A model generated the notes under the pieces. It was not told the DNA's origin. It did no database searches and saw only the letters and a list, made by a program, of their open reading frames with translations. DNA of 64,000 bases from Chryseobacterium sp. H1D6B (GTDB lineage Bacteria > Bacteroidota > Bacteroidia > Flavobacteriales > Weeksellaceae): the NCBI RefSeq assembly GCF_029892445.1, contig NZ_JARXVJ010000001.1:930001-994000 (forward strand), in the 5' to 3' direction. Within the stretch, counting starts at the first letter, position 1, and the number at the start of each line of letters is the position of its first letter. Position numbers and translations under genes: made by a program. Positions 8,140-16,580 of this stretch are shown in pieces.

Positions 8140-9669
8140 TTATTTTTTTATGAACTTAGTTATTATATTCCCTATTTTCAGATAGTAAACACCTTTCTGA
8201 ATACTGGTCACATCTATTGTATTATTGTCAATTTTGGTTGTTAATAATATACGGCCGCTAAAATCCATTATTTCTGCCGTTATTATTTTATTATTTTTTT
8301 GATTATTTAAATGAATAAAGTTTTCTACAGGATTAGGAGAAATTTTAAAATCTTGTTTAATTAAATTTTCTGTTGTCAATGTATTGCTATTATTTAAAAT
8401 CTTTGTGATAACACCTTTATTAGGACTTGAATTATATCCAAAGATCATTATCTTATTATCATTAGTAATAATTGCCTTTCTAACATACTCGGAAGAATTT
8501 AAATCAATATCAACTGTCCCATTGTTGCCAAAACTTTGATCAACCGCTCCGCTAGAATTAAACTTCTTGATAAATTGATTATAATTCAATGGGCTCATTG
8601 TTGGACTTACAGAACATACTACAAGTAGATTATTATCATTATCTATTAAAAGGTTCTGAAATGGAGTATTATTATAAACAGTATAATTATTAGTACTATA
8701 ATATTGTTCATTTGCTACCCCGCTAACTCCGAAGCTATGATCAATTTCCCCATTCTGATCAATTTTTATTAGTGTAATCAGAGGAACAGGACCCGAGGCG
8801 GGAGAAGAAACACCATATATAAAAACATTATTATTTTTTCCTACTGCCTTGGCCAAATATGTCATATAACCTGGAGGCATAGTATATTGTAAAAGGTTAT
8901 TATTAAATGTTCCATCCAATATTCCATCTAATGAATACCTGCTTTTATGTATTGCTAAGGTCTGTAGATCCTGAGATATCAATATTAACTTGGAATTATT
9001 TTGAACAATCATCTGTCCAGAACTGCCATCTTCTATAATTACGCCGTTGTTTCCAAAAGAGTTATCAACTGTACCATTATCATTAAGTCTCAAAACTCCT
9101 ATTTTATAATTTTGTTGCTCATCCGTTGCATCAAAACATAATAAGATTTTATTTCCTATGCTAACTATTTTATTTAACTGGGAACTAGATAATCCTCTAT
9201 CACTTAAAATCATACTAATAGCACCATCATTCATTTGTCCATTATTTCCAAATCCAAAATCCAGAGTTCCATTTTCATTTAAACGAGTAAGATATCTAAA
9301 TCCAAATTCGCCAAGTAAAATTTTGTTATCAGGTTGAATAGATATTTGTGAAAAATATAAATCTTGAAACCCTGTAACAATAGAAAATGTATTAAAACTA
9401 TTATCTATAGATCCGTCAGAGTTCAATCTCTGTACAATATTTGTTCTGACGCTTGATGGGATCGAACTAGGAGTCAAATAGCTTCCTGTAACAATAATTT
9501 TGTCTTGAGAAGTTATTGCTCCTGTATCATACATAAAAGGATAAGTGCTGTTGGGTGTATAAGTCTGTACTCCGTTTAAACCAAAGGAGTGATCTAAAAA
9601 CTGACTTTGTGCCATCGAGAATACTGAAATACAACAAGTAAAGAAAGAAAAAATAAAATTATTTATCAT
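8140..9669 (-). CDS. T9SS-secreted delta-60 repeat protein
   Basis: Secreted protein of 509 aa. It has a signal peptide (ending VFSMAQ), then seven or so delta-60 type repeats with the signature G-x-(I/V/L)-D-x-SFG-x-NG, for example NDNGTVDNSFGNNGV and NENGTLDFGFGNNG. The C-terminus is a type A sorting domain (FKISPNPVENFIHL ... KGVYYLKI), which directs export through the type IX secretion system. The repeats are likely a beta-propeller. The extracellular function is unknown. The gene stands alone, with a TATATTTG -7 element 18 nt upstream. Confidence 0.9.
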   Translation of the reverse strand: MINNFIFSFFTCCISVFSMAQSQFLDHSFGLNGVQTYTPNSTYPFMYDTGAITSQDKIIVTGSYLTPSSIPSSVRTNIVQRLNSDGSIDNSFNTFSIVTGFQDLYFSQISIQPDNKILLGEFGFRYLTRLNENGTLDFGFGNNGQMNDGAISMILSDRGLSSSQLNKIVSIGNKILLCFDATDEQQNYKIGVLRLNDNGTVDNSFGNNGVIIEDGSSGQMIVQNNSKLILISQDLQTLAIHKSRYSLDGILDGTFNNNLLQYTMPPGYMTYLAKAVGKNNNVFIYGVSSPASGPVPLITLIKIDQNGEIDHSFGVSGVANEQYYSTNNYTVYNNTPFQNLLIDNDNNLLVVCSVSPTMSPLNYNQFIKKFNSSGAVDQSFGNNGTVDIDLNSSEYVRKAIITNDNKIMIFGYNSSPNKGVITKILNNSNTLTTENLIKQDFKISPNPVENFIHLNNQKNNKIITAEIMDFSGRILLTTKIDNNTIDVTSIQKGVYYLKIGNIITKFIKK

Positions 9670-9687
9670 AATTATAAAATTAATTCA

Positions 9688-9695
9688 CAAATATA
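9688..9695 (-). promoter_or_regulatory. -7 element TATATTTG of the T9SS cargo gene
   Basis: Exact TAnnTTTG match on the minus strand, 18 nt before the start. Confidence 0.6.
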
Positions 9696-9710
9696 ATCCT
9701 AAATATATCT

Positions 9711-10445
9711 TTATGGCAACTTCGCTACCAAACTTTGAGGCAGTATTTTTAAAATACTATAAATAATTTTCCATTTAAAATTCGGGACAATCGTAAATCC
9801 TTTTCCTGCGTTTACAATAAAACCAGCAACATAAGAAGGTTCCATGATTAAAGATTCTTTCAGCTGAAGACCTTCATTCATCTTAGTCCGGATATAGCCT
9901 ATAACAAGGACACTCACTATGATTTTTCTTGAAGATAATTCTTGTCTTAATCCGGCTAAATACTGAGTGAATGCAGATTTTGTACTTCCATAAATAAAAT
10001 TGCTTTTTCTGCCCCGTACTCCGGAAAGTGAAGAAAGTCCGATGATCCGTTCAAGTTTTTTATTGCTTTCATCCATTGCAATTATGTTCAGTATGGAAAC
10101 CCCGCCTATATAATTCACCTGCATCATCTGGTGGGCTCCTTTAAAATCTCTCAAAGCATTTTGATTTTCAACAAGAAAGCCAGCAGCATACACTGCAATA
10201 TTCGGTTTTGCAGGCAGGCTGCTATAAAACTTTTGATGGGAATCAAAATCAGCGGCATCAAAATATAAGACCTTAACTTTCGATGGGTTTAAATGATTTT
10301 CTTCTATAAAACGCTCCAAAGATTTTGTATTTCTCGAAGCTGCAATCACAGAAAATCCTTTTTCAACGTATTGTTTCATACATTGTTTGGCGACATCAGA
10401 ATTAGCACCTAAAATAAGAACTGTTTTATTTGTGTTTTCATTCAT
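9711..10445 (-). CDS. Short-chain dehydrogenase/reductase
   Basis: SDR-family oxidoreductase of 244 aa. The N-terminal Rossmann motif is ILGANSDVAKQ (about 11-21), and the catalytic pattern is a serine in LSSLSG followed by YGSTK (about 151-155). The glycine motif lacks the classical TGxxxGIG, as in several polysaccharide or lipid-related SDRs. The substrate cannot be assigned. A TATCTTTG element ends only 4 nt before the ATG, so the transcript may start at or next to the start codon. No downstream methionine could replace the start without losing the Rossmann strand. Confidence 0.85.
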   Translation of the reverse strand: MNENTNKTVLILGANSDVAKQCMKQYVEKGFSVIAASRNTKSLERFIEENHLNPSKVKVLYFDAADFDSHQKFYSSLPAKPNIAVYAAGFLVENQNALRDFKGAHQMMQVNYIGGVSILNIIAMDESNKKLERIIGLSSLSGVRGRKSNFIYGSTKSAFTQYLAGLRQELSSRKIIVSVLVIGYIRTKMNEGLQLKESLIMEPSYVAGFIVNAGKGFTIVPNFKWKIIYSILKILPQSLVAKLP

Positions 10446-10449
10446 CCCG

Positions 10450-10457
10450 CAAAGATA
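10450..10457 (-). promoter_or_regulatory. -7 element TATCTTTG of the SDR gene
   Basis: Exact consensus match with only four bases (10446-10449) between it and the start codon; predicts a leaderless mRNA. Confidence 0.55.
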
Positions 10458-10549
10458 TTTATTCTCTAATATGATTTAAACTAAAAATAGATATTTACAC
10501 TTAATAAACAGGATAACACCATCAATTGATGTACTCTAAAATCATCATT

Positions 10550-10581
10550 TTTGCGGTTTTGATATTTGTTCACTAAATTTG
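10550..10581 (+). promoter_or_regulatory. pyrD promoter (TTTG - N20 - TAAATTTG)
   Basis: -33 TTTG at 10550-10553 and -7 TAAATTTG at 10574-10581 with a 20-bp spacer, 20 nt before the chosen start. It rules out the longer in-frame start at 10566. Confidence 0.72.
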
Positions 10582-10601
10582 CACAATCTAAAAAAGTAAA
10601 A

Positions 10602-11537
10602 ATGAATCTTACCTCACGAATTGCCAATTACGAATTCGAAAACCCTTTGATGAATGCATCCGGAGTTTGGTGTGATAATGCCGAAAAACTTGATGAAATG
10701 GTGCAGTCCCCGGCGGGAAGTTTTGTTACTAAAAGTGCAACACCGGATTTCAGAGAAGGAAACCCAAGCCCGAGATATGTTGAGGTTCCTCTTGGAAGTA
10801 TCAATTCTATGGGGCTTCCAAATCTTGGATTTGATTTTTATCTTGATTATTCAATTACATTTCAAAATGAAAACCCTGGACAGATCAATTTCCTTTCTAT
10901 CGCAGGAATGGCTCCGGAGGAAAACATTTTGATGCTAAAGAAAATCAATGATTCTGAATTCAAAGGTATTACTGAACTTAATCTTTCCTGCCCGAATGTT
11001 CCTGGAAAACCTCAGATCGGATATGATTTTGAAGCGACAGAGACTATTTTGACCAGAGCATTTGAATTTTTCAAAAAACCAATCGGAGTAAAACTTCCTC
11101 CTTATTTTGATATTGCCCACTTTGATGAGATGGCAAAAATCTTAAATAAATTTCCGCTGCAGTATGTAAACTGTATCAATTCAATCGGAAACGGACTTTA
11201 TATTGATGCTGATAAAGAAGAAGTAGTGATTAAACCTAAAGATGGTTTTGGAGGAATTGGAGGAGCTTATGTAAAGCCGACAGCTTTAGCAAACGTCCGT
11301 GCATTCTACACAAGATTAAATAAAGGCATCGCCGTAATAGGCTGCGGAGGGGTAGAAAACGGAAGAGATGTTTTTGAACATTTACTTTGCGGAGCTCAGA
11401 TGGTACAGGTAGGATCTCAGCTGGCTAAAGAGGGAATTACTATTTTCGACAGACTGCTTCAAGAATTAAAAGCAATTATGGAGGAAAAAGGATATTCCAG
11501 TATTGAAGATTTCAGAGGAAAGCTAAAAAGCATATAA
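10602..11537 (+). CDS. pyrD: Dihydroorotate dehydrogenase, class 1A-like
   Basis: Oxidises dihydroorotate to orotate in pyrimidine synthesis. FMN barrel enzyme with the class 1 active-site cysteine in [13 protein letters not shown], plus [31 protein letters not shown] and [13 protein letters not shown]. These motifs resemble the cytosolic, fumarate-dependent class 1A enzyme of lactic acid bacteria, not the membrane class 2 enzyme with its N-terminal helix. Length 311 aa also fits 1A. The start at 10602 follows a full promoter. Single gene with its own terminator. No pyrK is adjacent, which argues against class 1B. Confidence 0.93.
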   Translation: MNLTSRIANYEFENPLMNASGVWCDNAEKLDEMVQSPAGSFVTKSATPDFREGNPSPRYVEVPLGSINSMGLPNLGFDFYLDYSITFQNENPGQINFLSIAGMAPEENILMLKKINDSEFKGITELNLSCPNVPGKPQIGYDFEATETILTRAFEFFKKPIGVKLPPYFDIAHFDEMAKILNKFPLQYVNCINSIGNGLYIDADKEEVVIKPKDGFGGIGGAYVKPTALANVRAFYTRLNKGIAVIGCGGVENGRDVFEHLLCGAQMVQVGSQLAKEGITIFDRLLQELKAIMEEKGYSSIEDFRGKLKSI

Positions 11538-11541
11538 CAAA

Positions 11542-11577
11542 AAATAGCGGTGAACAATGTTCACCGCTATTTTTTTA
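11542..11577. terminator. Bidirectional terminator between pyrD and yajC
   Basis: Long hairpin AAATAGCGGTGAAC-AAT-GTTCACCGCTATTT followed by T residues; A-run on the left makes it usable by yajC too. Confidence 0.9.
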
Positions 11578-11590
11578 TTTTAAAACTGAA

Positions 11591-11959
11591 TTATTTCTTT
11601 TCAGTTTCGATCTCTTTTTTCTCAGGAGCTTTTTCATTCTTTGCTGCCTTTTCTCCAAAACGGTTGTCTGTAAATTCTCTAGAAACAGCTGCTTTTTCGA
11701 ATTTTAATTTTCCAGATAATGTTTCAATTACGAAACCATCATCCTGAACTTGAGCAATTCTTCCGTGAAGACCTGAAGTAAGCACTACTCTGCTTCCTAC
11801 TTTTAAGTTTTCCTGAAAGCTTTTTTCCTGCTTTTGTTTTTTCATCTGCGGCCTTATCATTAAGAAATAGAAGCCCACAAACATCACACCCATCATGATA
11901 AGCATCATTGAAGATCCTCCACCCTGCGGTGCTGCTTGTAAAATTGTTAGTATATTCAT
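11591..11959 (-). CDS. yajC: Preprotein translocase subunit YajC
   Basis: Small inner-membrane partner of SecDF in the Sec translocon. It has one membrane helix (MMLIMMGVMFVGFYFLMIRPQ, first 20 listed, residues about 18-37), then the family motif RPQMKKQK and LKVGSRVVLTSGLHGRI. It ends in a charged lysine/glutamate tail. Length 122 aa. Last gene of the nusB-DUF1573-yajC operon, 5 nt after its neighbour, an arrangement common in Flavobacteriia. Confidence 0.95.
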   Translation of the reverse strand: MNILTILQAAPQGGGSSMMLIMMGVMFVGFYFLMIRPQMKKQKQEKSFQENLKVGSRVVLTSGLHGRIAQVQDDGFVIETLSGKLKFEKAAVSREFTDNRFGEKAAKNEKAPEKKEIETEKK

Positions 11960-11964
11960 TTAAA

Positions 11965-12477
11965 TTATGGTTGAATATTCGCTGTGAACGTTAATTTAAT
12001 TGGAGACTTATCTACGTTAGCAAAAACGTCTGCATATTTCTGAACATTTCCGTCGAAACTTGAAGAATCGAAGTGTAATGTAATTTTTCCTTTTTTGCCA
12101 GGTAAAATTGGCTCTTTAGTAAAATCAGGAGCTGTACATCCGCATCCAGGCTTTACTTCAGAAATTACCAATGGATTAGTTCCTGTATTGGTTACTTCAT
12201 ATACATGCTGCACTTTATCTCCTTTTTTGATCTTTCCAAAATCGAAATTGCTTTCTGATAAAGCTAATGATGTTGACGGCTGGTCAGATTTCACTGGTGT
12301 TACTGCTTGTCCTGCTGCAGGAGCTGCCATTGGATCAGCCGGAGCTGTAGCCGCAGTTGAAGCTGTAGAATCTTTTGCTGCAGTTTCTGCACCTTGAACT
12401 TCTTTATTTTCTTTTTTACAAGAAACTAAACCAAAGCCTATAATAGACAAAGCGATAATTGATAATGTCTTTTTCAT
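11965..12477 (-). CDS. DUF1573-domain lipoprotein
   Basis: Lipoprotein signal with lipobox GLVSC (cysteine about residue 20), then an alanine/proline-rich linker (about 30-65). A C-terminal DUF1573 Ig-like domain follows, with NFDFGKIKKGDKVQHVYEVTN and the conserved GCGCTAP. It is probably anchored on the periplasmic or outer membrane face. The biochemical role is unknown. It sits between nusB (1-nt gap) and yajC (5-nt gap), so it is co-transcribed. Confidence 0.9.
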   Translation of the reverse strand: MKKTLSIIALSIIGFGLVSCKKENKEVQGAETAAKDSTASTAATAPADPMAAPAAGQAVTPVKSDQPSTSLALSESNFDFGKIKKGDKVQHVYEVTNTGTNPLVISEVKPGCGCTAPDFTKEPILPGKKGKITLHFDSSSFDGNVQKYADVFANVDKSPIKLTFTANIQP

Positions 12478-12478
12478 G

Positions 12479-13384
12479 TTAAATTCTATTTTGATCTTTA
12501 CAATATTTATCTAAAATTCCATTAATAAAGATATTTGATCTGTCTGTAGCAAATACTTTAGCGATCTCAATATATTCATTAATAATAACTCTTGAAGGCG
12601 TAAAAGGAAAATTATCAAGTTCCGAAATAGATGTTGTTAAAATAACTTTATCCATTAGGCCGACTCTTTCCAAATCCCAGTTTTCTAATCTATCACTCAG
12701 TTTTTTCTCATTAGCCTCCCAATTATTAAGGGTGTCTCTTAGAAGTTTGCTGGCAAAATTTTTATCTTCTTCATCTTTAACCATCTTAATTAATGTTCTG
12801 CTGTCTTCCTCTTCTTTCATGAAACCAATAGTTTTTTGAACCATTGAGTTTGAAATATGAATATCATCAGCCCAAGTTAATTCCCTGTCACTGATATAAT
12901 CATTAAAATCTTCATTTTCAGCAATATATCGTAAAAACAATTTGCCGATAAATTTTTGATCAGCTTCAAAAGAATATCCATCTTCCTTCATGAAATCCTG
13001 ATATCTTTTTCCAGCCGTAATTCTTTGGAAAGTTTTTACAAGCAGATCGTCATGTAAATCCCACTTTAATTCTTTGTGCTGTCCTGTAAAGAAAAGTCTT
13101 TCAGGGTTTTCTTCCAGTTTTATTAGTATTTGGTTGCTAATAAATTTTTGGTTCGGATTAACTTCAGCATCAGTTTTAAAGTATTTCTTCTTCCCAATTT
13201 CCATTTGATTTTCAGCCAGATCTTTTAGAGCAACTAAAAAATTAAGCTGATAAATATAGAGATGATAGATTTTCTCTATACTGGCAAACATGTTTTTCTC
13301 TAAAACATCAAATTTTATCGGATTTTGGTAGTATGAATATACATTCTCGACCACTTTTTCACGGATTTGTCTTCTTCCTAACAT
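12479..13384 (-). CDS. nusB: Transcription antitermination factor NusB (long Bacteroidota form)
   Basis: NusB binds boxA RNA with NusE/S10 in rRNA antitermination. It begins MLGRRQIREKVVENVYSYYQ, and the NusB fold proper is in the C-terminal half (VILTTSISELDNFPFTPSRVIINEYIEIAK and FINGILDKY, quoted in parts), preceded by a Bacteroidota-specific N-terminal region. At 301 aa it is twice the proteobacterial length, as is usual in this phylum. First gene of its operon, with a TATCTTTG -7 element 22 nt upstream. Confidence 0.93.
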   Translation of the reverse strand: MLGRRQIREKVVENVYSYYQNPIKFDVLEKNMFASIEKIYHLYIYQLNFLVALKDLAENQMEIGKKKYFKTDAEVNPNQKFISNQILIKLEENPERLFFTGQHKELKWDLHDDLLVKTFQRITAGKRYQDFMKEDGYSFEADQKFIGKLFLRYIAENEDFNDYISDRELTWADDIHISNSMVQKTIGFMKEEEDSRTLIKMVKDEEDKNFASKLLRDTLNNWEANEKKLSDRLENWDLERVGLMDKVILTTSISELDNFPFTPSRVIINEYIEIAKVFATDRSNIFINGILDKYCKDQNRI

Positions 13385-13406
13385 TCAAAGAGCTTTTATA
13401 TGAGTG

Positions 13407-13414
13407 CAAAGATA
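13407..13414 (-). promoter_or_regulatory. -7 element TATCTTTG of the nusB operon
   Basis: Exact match on the minus strand, 22 nt before nusB. An overlapping TAAATTTG lies just upstream. Confidence 0.68.
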
Positions 13415-13457
13415 CAAATTTAGAATTTATGTCGCTCGTAGTCTGATGGTATTTTTG

Positions 13458-13465
13458 TAATTTTG
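13458..13465 (+). promoter_or_regulatory. -7 element TAATTTTG of the ABC exporter gene
   Basis: Exact consensus match, ending 9 nt before the ATG at 13475, so the leader would be only a few bases. Confidence 0.6.
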
Positions 13466-13474
13466 TAAAAGTTT

Positions 13475-15136
13475 ATGAAAGCTTTAAAAACTCTAAACCC
13501 TTACTTTTGGAAACACAAAATATTATTGTTTTGGGGGTTGCTATTTATCATTGCCAGTAATTTTTTCAATACTTATAAAGTTCAGTTTGTAGGAAAATCA
13601 GTAGATGAGCTTACCAAAGGAGGCCACATAGGATTCAATAAGCAGGTATTGATCTATGTCGCCATTATTGTCGGCTGTTCCTTACTCACAGGATTCTTCA
13701 CTTTTATGATGAGGCAGACGATCATTGTCGCTTCAAGAAGAATTGAATATGAACTGAAAAATAAAATTTACAGACATTATCAGGAATTGTCTTTAACAGA
13801 CTATAAACAGACTACCATTGGAGATTTAATGAATCGATTAAGTGAGGATATTGTAGCTGTAAGAATGTATTTGGGGCCGGGGGTTATGTATGTAGTGAAT
13901 TTGGTGATTTTACTTCTTATCACCAGCATCTATATGCTGAAAACGGATGTTTCGATGACAGTATGGACACTACTGCCACTTCCTATCCTTTCTTTTCTCA
14001 TTTTTAAAGTAAGTTCGATCATTAACAAAAAGTCGAAAATAATGCAGAGAAGCCAGTCGGCCATCTCTACTTTTGTTCAGGACAGTTTTTCAGGAATCAG
14101 AGTGGTAAAATTCTTTGCAAAAGAAAATTACATTAAAAAAAATTACGGAATAAAAGTCACGGATTATCAAGACAAAGCTTTAGATCTGGCTAAAACGGAA
14201 GCTTATTTCTTTACCATTATCTTATTTGTGATCGGATTATTAAATGTTGCTATCATTGTAATCGGCGGCCAGAAGTACATAGACGGCCAATTAAGCATTG
14301 GTAAAATCGCAGATTTCTTCATGTACATCAACACCCTGATCTTTCCTTTTTCCATGGTCGGCTGGGTGACATCAGTAAATCAAAGAGCAGAAGCTTCAAT
14401 GCAGAGAATTAATGAATTCCTGCATAAGAAGTCTGACATTATCAATAAAAACTTTGACAATTATCCTATTAAAGGAGATATTGAATTCAGAAACGTAAGT
14501 TATGTTTATCCAAATACAGGAATTAAAGCACTGGATAATTTAAGCTTTACAATTGATGCAGGCCAATCTCTAGCAATAATGGGCAAAACAGGAAGTGGAA
14601 AATCGACTATTGCTCTACTTCTCTGCCGTTTAATTGATCCTACAGAAGGAGAGATTTTAATTGATGGAAAAAATCTTAAAGATCATAATCTTGAAAATTA
14701 TAGAAATTTCATAGGCTACATACCACAAGAAAGTTATTTGTTTTCAGATTCTATTGAAAATAACATAGGATTCGCTATTGACCATCCTTCCCATGAAAAA
14801 GTAGTTGAATATGCTACAATTGCCGATGTAGATAAAAACATTGCAGGGTTTAAGGAACAATATAAAACACTAGTTGGGGAACGTGGCGTGATGCTTTCCG
14901 GGGGACAGAAACAGAGAATTTGTATCGCCAGAGCATTGATTAAGGATCCAAATATCATCATTTTTGATGATTCTCTTTCAGCTTTAGACACCGAAACAGA
15001 GCAAAATATACTGGAGAATATCGAAACTAAAATTCACAACGCTACATCCATAATTATCACACACAGAGAGTCTAGCGCTCAAAGAGCCGATAAAATTATT
15101 AATCTTACTGAAATTACCAATTCTGTAACCGCTTAG
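13475..15136 (+). CDS. ABC transporter, fused membrane and ATPase domains
   Basis: Half-transporter of the ABCB/MsbA type, 553 aa. The N-terminal six-helix exporter domain spans about residues 15-300, and the ATPase domain about 335-550. Walker A is GKTGSGKST, the signature is LSGGQKQR, Walker B is IIIFDDSLSALDTE, and the H-loop histidine is in IITHRESS. The Walker B region has D-D-S where D-E is usual, so the catalytic glutamate is replaced by aspartate. Such degenerate sites are typical of one half of a heterodimeric exporter. No partner is adjacent. Substrate unknown. Confidence 0.9.
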   Translation: MKALKTLNPYFWKHKILLFWGLLFIIASNFFNTYKVQFVGKSVDELTKGGHIGFNKQVLIYVAIIVGCSLLTGFFTFMMRQTIIVASRRIEYELKNKIYRHYQELSLTDYKQTTIGDLMNRLSEDIVAVRMYLGPGVMYVVNLVILLLITSIYMLKTDVSMTVWTLLPLPILSFLIFKVSSIINKKSKIMQRSQSAISTFVQDSFSGIRVVKFFAKENYIKKNYGIKVTDYQDKALDLAKTEAYFFTIILFVIGLLNVAIIVIGGQKYIDGQLSIGKIADFFMYINTLIFPFSMVGWVTSVNQRAEASMQRINEFLHKKSDIINKNFDNYPIKGDIEFRNVSYVYPNTGIKALDNLSFTIDAGQSLAIMGKTGSGKSTIALLLCRLIDPTEGEILIDGKNLKDHNLENYRNFIGYIPQESYLFSDSIENNIGFAIDHPSHEKVVEYATIADVDKNIAGFKEQYKTLVGERGVMLSGGQKQRICIARALIKDPNIIIFDDSLSALDTETEQNILENIETKIHNATSIIITHRESSAQRADKIINLTEITNSVTA

Positions 15137-15198
15137 CCAATTTATTTGGAATTGTTAAATAAATCATAAAAAAAATTTTGTGATTAAAAGAAAACTTT

Positions 15199-15206
15199 TA
15201 TATTTG
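15199..15206 (+). promoter_or_regulatory. -7 element TATATTTG of the DUF3276 gene
   Basis: Exact match, 29 nt before the start, with TTTG at 15177-15180 giving an 18-bp spacer. Confidence 0.68.
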
Positions 15207-15235
15207 TTCTTAACAAGATTAAAAAATATCTAACA

Positions 15236-15571
15236 ATGAGTGAATACAAGGAACGCCACGAAAATGAAATTTTCACGAAGGTGTTAAAAGCAGGGAGAAG
15301 GACTTATTTCTTTGATGTGCGCGAGACGAAAGCAGGAGATTATTATCTTACGATTACCGAAAGTAAAAAGAATTTCGGGGAGAATGGAGAAGCAACATTT
15401 GAGAAGCACAAAATTTACCTTTACAAAGAAGATTTTAAAAGTTTCCAGGAGATGTTTAATGAGTCCACAGATTTCATCATTAATGAAAAGGGTGAAGATG
15501 TAATATCTGAAAAGCATGACAAAGATTTCAAAAGTAAGTCTTATACGATAGATTCAGACGACGAAGTTTAA
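15236..15571 (+). CDS. DUF3276 PUR-type nucleic-acid-binding protein
   Basis: Small acidic protein of 111 aa. It has the PUR-alpha-like core EIFTKVLKAGRRTYFFDVRETKAGDYYLTITESKK (quoted in parts) and an acidic tail. In Bacteroidota and Borrelia such PUR-domain proteins bind RNA or single-stranded DNA. The role here is inferred from the family only. Own promoter and terminator. Confidence 0.85.
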   Translation: MSEYKERHENEIFTKVLKAGRRTYFFDVRETKAGDYYLTITESKKNFGENGEATFEKHKIYLYKEDFKSFQEMFNESTDFIINEKGEDVISEKHDKDFKSKSYTIDSDDEV

Positions 15572-15596
15572 ATACCATTCAAATATTTACCATACA

Positions 15597-15623
15597 GCAT
15601 CTCTTTTTCGAGGTGCTTTTTTT
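15597..15623 (+). terminator. Terminator after the DUF3276 gene
   Basis: Hairpin AGCATCTC / GAGGTGCT (with one G-U pair) followed by seven T residues. Confidence 0.75.
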
Positions 15624-15630
15624 ATATAAT

Positions 15631-15661
15631 AAAAAACACACTTTAATTAATAAAGTGTGTT
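15631..15661 (-). terminator. Terminator of tRNA-His
   Basis: Stem AACACACTTTA / TAAAGTGTGTT with an A-run on the left, which reads as a U-tract on the minus strand, just downstream of the tRNA. Confidence 0.78.
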
Positions 15662-15665
15662 TGTG

Positions 15666-15743
15666 TGGGGTGAATGAGGGGTCTCGAACCCCCGACCTCC
15701 GGAACCACAATCCGGCGCTCTAACCAACTGAGCTACAATCACC
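15666..15743 (-). tRNA. tRNA-His (GTG)
   Basis: Full cloverleaf on the minus strand with an encoded CCA. The anticodon loop TTGTGGT between CCGGA and TCCGG gives anticodon GTG. The gene encodes the extra 5' G-1 opposite C73, the identity element of bacterial tRNA-His. D arm GCTC..GAGC and T arm with TTCGAGA are standard. The acceptor stem has one U5-U68 mismatch. Promoter TATATTTG lies at 15756-15763 with TTTTG in the -33 position inside the end of bshB1. Confidence 0.96.
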
Positions 15744-15755
15744 GTTTCGTGGGTG

Positions 15756-15786
15756 CAAATATAGAAAAATTATTTTACTTACAAAA
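15756..15786 (-). promoter_or_regulatory. tRNA-His promoter (TTTTG - N18 - TATATTTG)
   Basis: Minus-strand -7 element at 15756-15763 and TTTTG at 15782-15786; the -33 part overlaps the last codons of bshB1. Confidence 0.62.
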
Positions 15787-16498
15787 CAATTCCATCAAAA
15801 TTTTTCATCGCAATCAGCTTCTCAGACGTAAATCCCTCAGCATAAGCGACTCCCGATAATCTTCCTAAATCTTGTGCACGGTAAGTTAAGCTCTCAAAAA
15901 AGTCTTTTGTGGCAATCGGCGTTACGGGTTCTTTAGAATTCGGGTCATAAAACTGAGTTTTAAAGGCCATACAGGCTTCAATCTTCTTATTTAGATGTTC
16001 CGATATATCAATTACAAATTCCGGCTCAATATTTTTCCACTGGATATAATGGAAAATCTGCTTGGGCCTCCATACTTCTTGGCTTTCTCCGTCTTCTACG
16101 GTTTGAATCTTTCTCAATCCGGCTAAGAAGCACGCATCAGAGACTAATTTGGCCCCTTTTGCATGATCTGGATGCCTGTCATCAATTGCGTTCGCTAAAA
16201 CGATTTCTGGACGGTATTTGCGGATCATTTTAACAATTTTCATCTGGTATTCTTCTGAGTTCTCAAGAAAGCCGTCTTTCATTCCTAAATTCTCCCTTGC
16301 GGCAACTCCCAAGATCTTTGCAGAATCAGTGGCTTCTTCTTTTCTGGTTTCATCTGTTCCTCTTGTCCCCATTTCGCCTCTAGTAAGATCTACTATAACG
16401 CATTTTTTACCTTCTGAGACTAATTTGGCGATTGTACCGCCACATCCCAGTTCCACATCGTCAGGATGTGCTCCAAAAGCAAGAATATCTGTTTTCAT
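15779..16498 (-). CDS. bshB1: Bacillithiol biosynthesis deacetylase BshB1
   Basis: Zn-dependent LmbE/PIG-L deacetylase of 239 aa. It removes the acetyl group from GlcNAc-malate, the second step in making bacillithiol. Zn ligands are seen in GAHPDDVELGCGG (H and DD) and in DDRHPDHAKGA. A TATATTTG -7 element ends 5 nt before the ATG, so the mRNA may be leaderless; the family start MKTDILAFGAHPDD leaves no room for a later start. The remaining bsh genes are not in the window. Confidence 0.93.
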   Translation of the reverse strand: MKTDILAFGAHPDDVELGCGGTIAKLVSEGKKCVIVDLTRGEMGTRGTDETRKEEATDSAKILGVAARENLGMKDGFLENSEEYQMKIVKMIRKYRPEIVLANAIDDRHPDHAKGAKLVSDACFLAGLRKIQTVEDGESQEVWRPKQIFHYIQWKNIEPEFVIDISEHLNKKIEACMAFKTQFYDPNSKEPVTPIATKDFFESLTYRAQDLGRLSGVAYAEGFTSEKLIAMKNFDGIVL

Positions 16499-16503
16499 AT
16501 TTT

Positions 16504-16511
16504 CAAATATA
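16504..16511 (-). promoter_or_regulatory. -7 element TATATTTG of bshB1
   Basis: Exact consensus match, five bases before the bshB1 start codon; its -33 region lies in the preceding terminator. Confidence 0.55.
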
Positions 16512-16518
16512 AGATTTA

Positions 16519-16556
16519 AAATAAAAACTTCCCAAACATTATGAATGGGAAGTTTT
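16519..16556 (-). terminator. Terminator after the TPR gene
   Basis: Stem AAAACTTCCCA / TGGGAAGTTTT with a T-run on the minus strand, downstream of the TPR gene and just before the bshB1 promoter. Confidence 0.8.
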
Positions 16557-16580
16557 AATATCTATAATTTAAATTTTAAA

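Noticed and set aside
15674..15859. Reading frame on the plus strand across tRNA-His
   Set aside because: It is the reverse of the tRNA and of the end of bshB1; this is a common false gene call in such regions.
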